This document shows positions 57,315 to 64,000 of a stretch of 64,000 nucleotides of DNA, piece by piece. The position numbers were made by a program, and so were the translations under genes. Source of the stretch: Bartonella australis AUST/NH1 (GTDB lineage Bacteria; Pseudomonadota; Alphaproteobacteria; Rhizobiales; Rhizobiaceae); contig NC_020300.1 of NCBI RefSeq assembly GCF_000341355.1, positions 1,116,001 through 1,180,000 of the forward strand, in the 5' to 3' direction. The notes under the pieces are model-generated. The model was given only the letters and a program-made list of their open reading frames with translations, did not search any database and was not told the DNA's origin. Positions within the stretch are counted from its first letter, which is position 1; every line of letters begins with the position of its first letter.

Positions 57315-58409
57315 TTAAGAAAGTTTATCTTTGATCTGATTGATCATAGTACGATAAAGCTCTGCATACTTTCCATCAGGGTCAGCAAAAAAGACCGGCA
57401 CACCATCGTCTGAAGAAGACCTTAAAATTGCATCAAGCGGAACTTCAGCTAAGAAAGGAATGCCCCGGCTCTCCGCTTCCGCCCGCGCACCACCAGAACC
57501 AAAGATATCGTAGCGTTTTCGCGTGTCCGGCGCGATAAAATAACTCATATTCTCAACGAGCCCCAAAATAGGCGTGTCAACTTTCATAAACATTTCTATC
57601 GCTTTACGCGCATCAACCAAAGCAAGATCCTGCGGAGTAGAAATAATAAGCGCACCTGTTAGCGGTACCTGCTGAACAAGAGTTAATTGCGCATCCCCTG
57701 TTCCCGGCGGCATATCGACTACCAAAACATCGAGGGGATCCCATAAAACATCCCGTAGCAATTGCTTCACAGCCGCCATAACCATGGGACCACGCCATAC
57801 AACTGGCTGTTCTTCTTCAACGAGAAAGCCTATTGACATTAATTTAAGGCCAAATTTTTCGAGAGGCTGCAGCTTTTTACCATCAGCGAGCTGTGGTTTT
57901 TGATTAACGAGCCCTGTCAAACGTGGCAGAGAAGGACCATAAATATCCGCGTCCATCAAACCCGTTTTGAAACCCGCACCACGCAAAGCCAATGCGATAT
58001 TCATCGCCATAGTAGATTTCCCGACTCCTCCCTTTCCAGAAGCAACTGCTATGACATGTCGTACTCCTTTTATCGGCATTTTCAAAGGAAGCGCGCTTGC
58101 TTTACGTTTTGACGCAAAAAATTTCCTATCTTTGTGCGTTTGAGTGTGTGCCACCGGTTTTCTTTCTGCCGTGAGTGTAACAATAACGGTTTCAACCCCG
58201 TCCATAGCGCACACCGCCTTTTCAGCAGCACGGCGCAATGACTCCCACTCCTGCACGCGCTCGTCAGGAACCGTAATGGAAAAAAAAACTTTGCCGTCAG
58301 CAATTAGTATTTCTGAAAGAAGCCCAAGCGATACAATATCACTCTCAAAATTCGGTCCTTTAATTTTCTGTAGCTCTTTGCAGATAGCATCGCGCGTGAT
58401 AAGACCCAC
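57315..58409 (-). CDS. Iron-sulfur cluster carrier ATPase Mrp/ApbC
   Basis: A 364-residue Mrp/NBP35 family protein that holds and delivers Fe-S clusters to apoproteins. Residues 1-95 form the MIP18/DUF59-like N-terminal domain (DIVSLGLLSEILI, VQEWESLRRAAEKAV); then comes the P-loop VASGKGGVGKSTMAMNIALAL, DADIYGPSLPRL, VVDMPPGTGDAQLTL and GLVENMSYFIAP. The usual CxxC that follows the NMSYF motif reads IAPDTRKRYDIFG here, with no cysteines, as in several alphaproteobacterial Mrp proteins. A Mrp role in Fe-S delivery would therefore rely on other ligands. Confidence 0.92.
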   Translation of the reverse strand: MGLITRDAICKELQKIKGPNFESDIVSLGLLSEILIADGKVFFSITVPDERVQEWESLRRAAEKAVCAMDGVETVIVTLTAERKPVAHTQTHKDRKFFASKRKASALPLKMPIKGVRHVIAVASGKGGVGKSTMAMNIALALRGAGFKTGLMDADIYGPSLPRLTGLVNQKPQLADGKKLQPLEKFGLKLMSIGFLVEEEQPVVWRGPMVMAAVKQLLRDVLWDPLDVLVVDMPPGTGDAQLTLVQQVPLTGALIISTPQDLALVDARKAIEMFMKVDTPILGLVENMSYFIAPDTRKRYDIFGSGGARAEAESRGIPFLAEVPLDAILRSSSDDGVPVFFADPDGKYAELYRTMINQIKDKLS

Positions 58410-58898
58410 ACTCCCTCCTCTCTATGTAAACGCCGAATAATACAGCAATAAGAATGCAAAATACTTAAACCGCCCTGGGTTATTCTCTCCTTCGATTATA
58501 TAAGCTTCCTCAATAATCAAAAGCCAGCTGACGTTTCACATTACAAAATGCTGCAGACTCTTTCTAAAATAACATTTTCACGGTCACACAACAGCAGCTC
58601 ACCGTTTTTAAAATTCCTTTTTGTCGATCATTTGTTCACGGTAAACGGCGACTATAAACTGAATCACCGCAACCAACAATCGTTTTCCTTAAATGAAATT
58701 ACTAACGAAATGAAAATTCGCTTATGATCTCTTCATATTTTTCAGAGCGTGAAGAAGCATCCAAGATTGACTTTTTTCGTACTTTTCCTTATAGGGTGTC
58801 AGTCAACTTAGAAGTCGCGTAAGGGAGCGATATTGTTCATTAGGTGCGTAGCTGCGCCGTAGAACCAAGAAGGGCCGCACACCGCGGTAATAAAATAA
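58410..58898. other. Intergenic region with the rpmH promoter
   Basis: Divergent from mrp. Besides the promoter at 58767 it holds AT-rich sequence without genes. The 5' leader of rpmH would be about 95 bases. Confidence 0.5.
58767..58795 (+). promoter_or_regulatory. Sigma-70 promoter of rpmH-rnpA
   Basis: TTGACT (58767-58772), exactly 17 bases, then TATAGG (58790-58795). One of the best promoter matches in the window, about 100 bp before rpmH. Confidence 0.7.
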
Positions 58899-59033
58899 AT
58901 GAAACGTACTTATCAACCCTCTAAACTTGTCCGTAAGCGCCGGCACGGTTTCCGTGCTCGTATGGCAACGGCTGGCGGCCGTAGAGTTATCGCAGCGCGG
59001 CGCGCCCGCGGGCGTAAGCGGTTATCTGCTTGA
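58899..59033 (+). CDS. rpmH: 50S ribosomal protein L34
   Basis: A 44-residue L34, beginning [20 protein letters not shown] and containing [21 protein letters not shown]; every position typical of the family is present. Start ATG 58899 and stop TGA 59031-59033. It is too short for most ORF cutoffs. It precedes rnpA, yidC and engB in the conserved order found near the origin or in this cluster in many bacteria. Confidence 0.98.
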   Translation: MKRTYQPSKLVRKRRHGFRARMATAGGRRVIAARRARGRKRLSA

Positions 59034-59139
59034 CACTCTAAAATTTTTGCAGCAGACTGGACGTCGCGGGTTATTCTGTTTTTGAAGACCTGGGATGCCT
59101 GCTTTTGCAGATGTTGGTTAGAATTGCGAAGCGCCCCTT

Positions 59140-59508
59140 ATGAAAAAAAAACATCCATGCCGCATTCGCAAGAGAGCGGATTTTTTAGCTGTACGCACAG
59201 GAGAAAAACGACGTGGTCCTTTATTTCTACTTGAAGTGAAATCCTGCGAACAAACGGAAGAAATGAAATATCCTCGTGTCGCGCGTGTGGGCTTCACAGT
59301 AACGCGTAAAAACGGTAACGCCGTCAAACGCAACCGCATTAAAAGGCGCCTACGCGAAGCGGTCCGGGTCGGTGTAGTAGATGACATGGAAGCGGGAACT
59401 GATTATGTTATCGTAGCGCGCCCTGGCGTGCTTTATGTGTCTTTTGCGTCCCTGATCAACGAATTAAGTCGACGAATGAAGTTAAAGGCAAAAAGCCAAT
59501 CACGGTAA
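59140..59508 (+). CDS. rnpA: Ribonuclease P protein component
   Basis: A 122-residue, basic protein that binds RNase P RNA to mature tRNA 5' ends. The signature [14 protein letters not shown] (RNR motif) lies near residues 64-77, preceded by [12 protein letters not shown]; the N-terminus [13 protein letters not shown] and C-terminal [10 protein letters not shown] are typical. The conserved overlap or near-overlap with rpmH and yidC is kept (106 bp and 25 bp gaps). Confidence 0.96.
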   Translation: MKKKHPCRIRKRADFLAVRTGEKRRGPLFLLEVKSCEQTEEMKYPRVARVGFTVTRKNGNAVKRNRIKRRLREAVRVGVVDDMEAGTDYVIVARPGVLYVSFASLINELSRRMKLKAKSQSR

Positions 59509-59533
59509 TAGGAATGGCAATAGGGTAGTACGA

Positions 59534-61372
59534 ATGGAATATAACCGCAACTTTTTCATCGCTATTGGGCTGTCTTTTGTTGTTTTCGCTGCGTGGCATT
59601 TTCTTTATGTTGCTCCCTACCAAGCAAAGTTGCAGCAGACGCGAATGATCGCACAGGAATTATCAAAACAAAATTCAGCATCGCCCGTCACTGGCGCACC
59701 TTCTTCCAAAGCTGCGCCAGAAAGTGCGGCGCAACCTGTAGCTGATCGTCCAATGACACCTGAAATCCGTAGCGCGGAGTTAGCTAAGACAAACCGTATT
59801 GCAATTAAAACCAGCGAACTTGAAGGCTCTATCAATCTTATTGGCGCACAATTTGATGACCTTTTGCTCAAAAAATATCATCTGACAGTTGACAAAAAAT
59901 CGCCTAAAATTGCTTTATTGAATCCCAATGGTTTTACCACGACTTATCTTGCCGAATTTGGTTTCACAAGCTCGTCTTTGGCTGCAAAAACCTTGCCACA
60001 GTCTGACACGCAATGGCAATTAGAAGGGAATAATGCGACGCTAACACCTTCAACACCAGTTGTTTTGGTTTACAATAACGGACAAGGACAAATTTTCCGC
60101 CGGACCCTTTCTGTCGACGATCATTACATGTTTACTATTGAGGATTCTATCAGAAATGAAAGCGATAGCTCTATTCATCTCTCGCCCTATGCACGAGTCG
60201 CGCGTGCTGCCCCGCCGGAACACGCAAATGCAACTTATTTGCTCCACGAAGGTATGATCGGTGTTGTGGGTGATTCGCTTAAAACTGAAAAATACAAAGC
60301 CTTAGCAGAGCTCAGCCCTAACCCAGACAATGGACAAAAAAGCGTAATCTTTTCTAAGGCCACAGGAGGATGGATTGGTATTACCGATAAATATTGGGCT
60401 GTAGCTATTGTCCCTCCACAAGATGAAGAATACACAAGCCGTTTTATTTATTTTGATCAGTTGAATACGCATTATCAATCCGACTTGCTTGGTGCGCTCT
60501 TGACAATTGCTCCCCACGAAACAAAAACTATCACAAACCATCTCTTTGCTGGCGCAAAGCAGGTTGAAATTATTAATAGTTACCAAGATCAGTTAAATAT
60601 TAATAAGTTCGGCCTTTTAATTGATTGGGGTTGGTTCGACTTTATTACGAAACCGATGTTTGCCCTTATTGACATTCTTTATAAACAAACGGGCAATTTT
60701 GGCATTGCTATCCTCCTCGTCACGGTGCTCTTAAAAACCCTCCTGTTCCCGCTCGCTAATAAATCTTATAAATCTATGGCACGGATGAAATTAGTGCAAC
60801 CAATGATGTCAGAAATCAAAGAAAAGTACGCAGATGACCGTGTTAAACAACAACAAGCCATAATAGAATTGTATAAGACGCAAAACATTAATCCTCTCGC
60901 GGGGTGCTGGCCGATACTGATTCAATTCCCAATATTTTTTGCCCTTTACAAAGTCCTTTATATCACCATTGAAATGCGGCATGCGCCTTTTTTTGGTTGG
61001 ATTCAGGACTTAGCAGCCCCGGACCCAACTTCCATTTTTAACTTATTTGGCTTATTGCCCTACGCAGTGCCAACGTTTCTTGTCCTCGGTGTATGGCCTT
61101 TAATCATGGGGATAACGATGTTCTTACAGATGCAGATGAATCCATCGCCCGCAGATCCAACGCAGGCTATGATCTTTACTTGGATGCCAGTTGTCTTTAC
61201 CTTTATGCTAGCGTCATTTCCTGCTGGTCTCGTTATTTATTGGGCGTGGAACAATACATTATCAATTATTCAACAAAGCATCATGATGAAGCGTCAGGGT
61301 GTGAAAATTGAGCTTCTGAATAATCTCAGAGCTATTGTGAAAAGAGGATCGAAAAAAGAAACACACAAATGA
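59534..61372 (+). CDS. yidC: Membrane protein insertase YidC
   Basis: A 612-residue insertase that helps fold and insert inner-membrane proteins, alone or with SecYEG. N-terminal helix [21 protein letters not shown], a low-complexity Ala/Pro linker, a large periplasmic beta domain (about 75-355), then the five-helix 60KD_IMP core: [59 protein letters not shown], and [32 protein letters not shown]. The stop overlaps the engB start (ATGA), so translation is coupled. Confidence 0.97.
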   Translation: MEYNRNFFIAIGLSFVVFAAWHFLYVAPYQAKLQQTRMIAQELSKQNSASPVTGAPSSKAAPESAAQPVADRPMTPEIRSAELAKTNRIAIKTSELEGSINLIGAQFDDLLLKKYHLTVDKKSPKIALLNPNGFTTTYLAEFGFTSSSLAAKTLPQSDTQWQLEGNNATLTPSTPVVLVYNNGQGQIFRRTLSVDDHYMFTIEDSIRNESDSSIHLSPYARVARAAPPEHANATYLLHEGMIGVVGDSLKTEKYKALAELSPNPDNGQKSVIFSKATGGWIGITDKYWAVAIVPPQDEEYTSRFIYFDQLNTHYQSDLLGALLTIAPHETKTITNHLFAGAKQVEIINSYQDQLNINKFGLLIDWGWFDFITKPMFALIDILYKQTGNFGIAILLVTVLLKTLLFPLANKSYKSMARMKLVQPMMSEIKEKYADDRVKQQQAIIELYKTQNINPLAGCWPILIQFPIFFALYKVLYITIEMRHAPFFGWIQDLAAPDPTSIFNLFGLLPYAVPTFLVLGVWPLIMGITMFLQMQMNPSPADPTQAMIFTWMPVVFTFMLASFPAGLVIYWAWNNTLSIIQQSIMMKRQGVKIELLNNLRAIVKRGSKKETHK

Positions 61373-62016
61373 CGAAATGTCTTATCTCTTCCGGATTTTT
61401 TCCCCGTAATTGGGTTTTTATCCGTGGTGTACCCGCAGTGCACTTCCTCCCGCCCGAAGGCCCGCCAGAAATCGCTTTTGCAGGACGTTCCAATGTTGGG
61501 AAATCTTCTTTAATCAATGCGCTTGTCCAACAAAAAGGCTTAGCGCGCACCTCGAATACACCAGGACGCACTCAGCAACTCAATTATTTTGTACCTGACG
61601 GCTTCAGCGGCCAACCAGGAGACCTCCCTCCCCTGGCGCTCGTAGATATGCCAGGTTACGGTTTTGCAGAAGCCCCCAAAAACCTCGTTGATGCGTGGAC
61701 ACATCTGATTTTTAATTATTTGCAAGGTCGTACAACACTTAAACGTGTTTATGTTTTAATTGATTCACGTCATGGAATTAAAAAAAATGACATAGATGTA
61801 CTTGACCTTCTTGATAAAGCAGCAGTTTCGTACCAAATTATTTTCACCAAAAGTGATAAAATTAAATCTAGTGTTCTCGAGAACCTTATAATAACCACAA
61901 AAACGAAGTTTCTTAAGCGTCCCGCGGCTTATCCGGAGCTTTTAGTGACTTCTTCAGAAAAAGCTTTAGGCTTAGAAGAATTGCGTTCTGCTATTTTGGG
62001 AGCTATCGCGCGGTAA
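61369..62016 (+). CDS. engB: Ribosome biogenesis GTP-binding protein YihA/YsxC (EngB)
   Basis: A 215-residue GTPase needed for large-subunit assembly. G1 [17 protein letters not shown], a switch I region [16 protein letters not shown]3 [13 protein letters not shown]4 TKSDKI, G5 TSSEKALG. Start ATG 61369 overlaps the yidC stop by 4 bases. In other Hyphomicrobiales argB follows in the same operon; here it is absent and the next gene is a glutathione S-transferase. Confidence 0.96.
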   Translation: MTKCLISSGFFPRNWVFIRGVPAVHFLPPEGPPEIAFAGRSNVGKSSLINALVQQKGLARTSNTPGRTQQLNYFVPDGFSGQPGDLPPLALVDMPGYGFAEAPKNLVDAWTHLIFNYLQGRTTLKRVYVLIDSRHGIKKNDIDVLDLLDKAAVSYQIIFTKSDKIKSSVLENLIITTKTKFLKRPAAYPELLVTSSEKALGLEELRSAILGAIAR

Positions 62017-62146
62017 ATATTACTTGTTAACATGTTGTTGAACCTGAGTATTGGCAATTTTTAATGATCTCATTCTTCCGGCAAAGAGCTTTTATAAAAT
62101 TTTCGTTACCTCCAAAATCTATTTCCTCTATCTGATTGAGTAGACT

Positions 62147-62839
62147 ATGTTAACACTGTTTCACTATCCTCTATCTTCTCCTTCGCGTTTTATACGCCTA
62201 ATTCTTGAAGAGTACGGTGTAGCCACTAATCTTATTGAAGAACATGAATGGGCAAAGAGACACGAATTTCTCGCGCTTAATCCTGCTGGGCATCTGCCCG
62301 TTCTTCTTGCTGAACAGGAAGTTCCGTTATCGGGTGCTATCGTTATCTATGAATATTTAGACGAAACACGTGGGAGTTTGCGGCAGGAGAAAAATTTTTT
62401 CCCAAACAACCCTTTAGATCGCGCTGAAGTACGCCGCCTCAATGACTGGTTTTTGCATAAATTTGAAAATGAAGCTACACATCATATCGTACGGGAACGA
62501 ATCTATAAACGTGAAATGCCATTAACTATTGGTGGTGGAGCTCCCAATTCGCAAATTTTACGCAGTGCCCGTGCCAATATCCCACCGCATATGAATTATC
62601 TGAATTGGCTCTGTGCTTCTCGTGATTGGCTGATCGGTGCTGAACTGTCTTACGCTGATTTGGCGGCAGCAGCTTCTATTTCTGTGCTCGATTTTCTAGG
62701 TGAAATCGATTGGGAACAATACTCTGCTGCCCAGGAATGGTATATGCGAATTAAATCGCGTCCTTCTTTCCGCCCCCTTCTAATGGACAGGATCCGAGGA
62801 ATTGTGCCCAGCCCTCATTACGCAGATCTTGATTTTTAA
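62147..62839 (+). CDS. Glutathione S-transferase family protein
   Basis: A 230-residue cytosolic GST. The N-terminal thioredoxin fold reads LTLFHYPLSSPSRFIRLILEEYGV with a Ser at the usual catalytic position, then NPAGHLPVLL (cis-Pro) and LSGAIVIYEYLDE (glutathione-binding region). The C-terminal helical domain has ICASRDWLIG-like sequence CASRDWLIGAELSYADLAAA, the GST N-capping box. Substrate unknown. The gene ends in a terminator that overlaps its stop. Confidence 0.9.
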   Translation: MLTLFHYPLSSPSRFIRLILEEYGVATNLIEEHEWAKRHEFLALNPAGHLPVLLAEQEVPLSGAIVIYEYLDETRGSLRQEKNFFPNNPLDRAEVRRLNDWFLHKFENEATHHIVRERIYKREMPLTIGGGAPNSQILRSARANIPPHMNYLNWLCASRDWLIGAELSYADLAAAASISVLDFLGEIDWEQYSAAQEWYMRIKSRPSFRPLLMDRIRGIVPSPHYADLDF

Positions 62840-62861
62840 GCCGGAGAGATCGGGCTTTTTG
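62838..62861 (+). terminator. Intrinsic terminator of the GST gene
   Basis: Stem AAGCC(G)GA / TC(G)GGCTT with loop GAGA, then TTT G; the first stem bases overlap the TAA stop codon. Confidence 0.65.
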
Positions 62862-63370
62862 TTATTCAAAAGGGGATGTACAAAATTTCATTGTTTATAT
62901 AATATCCTTGACTGTTATACACGAGCAAATACCACACAATTCTACCCAAAATCTTTTTATTAAGTCACGAAAAAGTCACACCTATCATATTATAAAAACG
63001 GGGGAGTTTTTAATTGGGTTGGAGTCGTATTACGGATATTATCAGGCAATTCGTGCACCACGAAACCGAAAGCATAGTCAATCTCGGAGATGATGTGCCT
63101 CTGTCATAAACGAGGGCTTGTGGGCTGCATGACGAAGTATGGGAACGCTATCCCGCTTACGAAGTGTGTTTTCCGACGGCTCATTGCCTTACTTTTTCGC
63201 TATATATGCTGTAATGGCAGCAAATATTTTTTTACATGGATTTTAATAAACCAACCAACCGCTAACATAAGTAAACACGCAAAAAGTTTTTTCATTAATA
63301 GGAAAAGAACAATTGGAAAGAAGAAGAAAATTTACCTATAATAAGGACAGAGTATCACAAGGAGGGAAAT
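62862..63370. other. Non-coding stretch before dapB
   Basis: About 510 bp. A plus-strand segment at 63015-63200 reads WSRITDIIRQFVHHETE, a stop, then LHDEVWERYPAYEVCFPTA, which looks like the remains of a gene, but I cannot name it. The immediate upstream of dapB is A-rich, ending in AGGAGGG. Confidence 0.4.
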
Positions 63371-64000
63371 ATGCGCCTCACAGTTGTCGGTGCGAACGGG
63401 AAGATGGGGCGCGGGCTGCTTACGGCTCTCCAGAATAAAAAAGGTGCAGAGCTCGGCGCCGCTCTTGTGCGCAAAGGTTCCCCGTTTGTAGGAAAAGACG
63501 TTAGTGCGTTAATCGGCCCGGACTGTCTCGGAATTCGTATCACCGATGACGTGGAAGAGGCCTTTTCTAACACAGAGGGCGTTTTAGATTTTTCTGGGCC
63601 ACAAGCCAGTGTTGCCTACGCGCGTTATGCTGCCCAAAAAGGAATTGTTCACATTATCGGAACAACCGGATTTAGCGAAAAAGAAGACGCACAAATTGCG
63701 GATTTTGCAAAGCATACAGCCATTGTCAAATCTGGAAATATGAGTCTTGGGATTAATCTTTTGGCCAATCTTGTTACAAAAGTGGCCAAAACATTAAAAT
63801 CTGATGATTTTGACATTGAAATTTACGAAATGCACCATTCCGGCAAAGTTGATTCTCCCTCTGGGACAGCCCTTCTTTTAGGGAATGCGGCGGCCGAAGG
63901 CCGCAATGTTGCGCTTAAAGACGTTAGTGTCAGTGATCGGAGTAATTGCACAGGCAAACGTGAAAAAGGCAGCATCGGTTTTGCTTGCTCACGAGGCGGA
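63371..64000 (+). CDS. dapB: 4-hydroxy-tetrahydrodipicolinate reductase (3' end outside window)
   Basis: DapB makes tetrahydrodipicolinate on the way to meso-diaminopimelate and lysine, needed for peptidoglycan. The visible 210 residues start [17 protein letters not shown] (NAD(P)-binding), with [46 protein letters not shown] and the catalytic block [18 protein letters not shown] (His-His and Lys). The RBS AGGAGGG lies 5 bases before ATG 63371. The frame is open to the window end. In relatives gpmA often follows. Confidence 0.96.
   Translation, partial: MRLTVVGANGKMGRGLLTALQNKKGAELGAALVRKGSPFVGKDVSALIGPDCLGIRITDDVEEAFSNTEGVLDFSGPQASVAYARYAAQKGIVHIIGTTGFSEKEDAQIADFAKHTAIVKSGNMSLGINLLANLVTKVAKTLKSDDFDIEIYEMHHSGKVDSPSGTALLLGNAAAEGRNVALKDVSVSDRSNCTGKREKGSIGFACSRGG

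Noticed and set aside
1..64000. CRISPR arrays, prophage, insertion sequences, toxin-antitoxin pairs
   Set aside because: No spaced direct repeats, transposase, integrase, phage structural or toxin-antitoxin-like genes were seen.

Overview
The window looks like a slice of the chromosome of a host-associated alphaproteobacterium of the Hyphomicrobiales (Rhizobiales), most likely Bartonella or a close relative. This rests on the AT-rich composition, the sciP/fliJ-like/ctrA/chpT/eipA cell-cycle locus typical of the order, the order of the housekeeping genes, the many long non-coding stretches between intact genes, and several recognisable decaying genes. The genus is an inference; the order is well supported. 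No phage, insertion sequence, CRISPR array or rRNA operon was seen.

Layout. 1-9.7 kb: lgt (cut by the window edge), a MidA-like methyltransferase, pgeF, prs, rplY, pth, a lipoprotein L,D-transpeptidase with a 51-bp tandem repeat in its tail, ychF and a PRC-barrel protein. 11-20 kb: trmL and cca (convergent), then a four-gene, end-overlapping MoxR / DUF58 / BatA-DUF4159 / membrane-protein operon. 20-25 kb: a GNAT remnant, a metallophosphoesterase broken by a one-base frameshift in an A6 tract, a cation efflux protein, a candidate small RNA and mnmA. 25.6-30 kb: the CtrA locus, with sciP, an orphan FliJ-like gene, ctrA, chpT, eipA and a coiled-coil membrane protein. 30.8-33.2 kb: an aminotransferase/oxidoreductase pair that fits GnnB/GnnA (2,3-diaminoglucose lipid A precursor), and an elongator tRNA-Met.

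33.9-45 kb: a peptide-type ABC transporter (two ATPases, two permeases) led by three substrate-binding protein genes. Two of these arose by a tandem duplication of about 2.5 kb that also copied the 3' end of the neighbouring tag gene; its dead copy lies between them. 45-64 kb: tag, xseA, a TIGR02186/TSUP pair, etfB-etfA-ETF dehydrogenase, a ProC-like reductase, yraN-rsmI, a pyrF pseudogene, mrp, then rpmH-rnpA-yidC-engB, a glutathione S-transferase and the start of dapB.

Taken together the window encodes envelope building and maintenance (lgt, pgeF, L,D-transpeptidase, gnnA/B, eipA, yidC, dapB), translation and tRNA maturation (rplY, pth, trmL, cca, mnmA, rsmI, rnpA, rpmH), cell-cycle control, peptide uptake and electron transfer from acyl-CoA/amine oxidation. 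I did not find a clearly new multi-gene system. The most notable observations are the SBP/tag tandem duplication with a covarying 3' hairpin, the frameshifted phosphoesterase, the candidate small RNA, the repeat-tailed transpeptidase, and the inverted CtrA-like sites upstream of ctrA.
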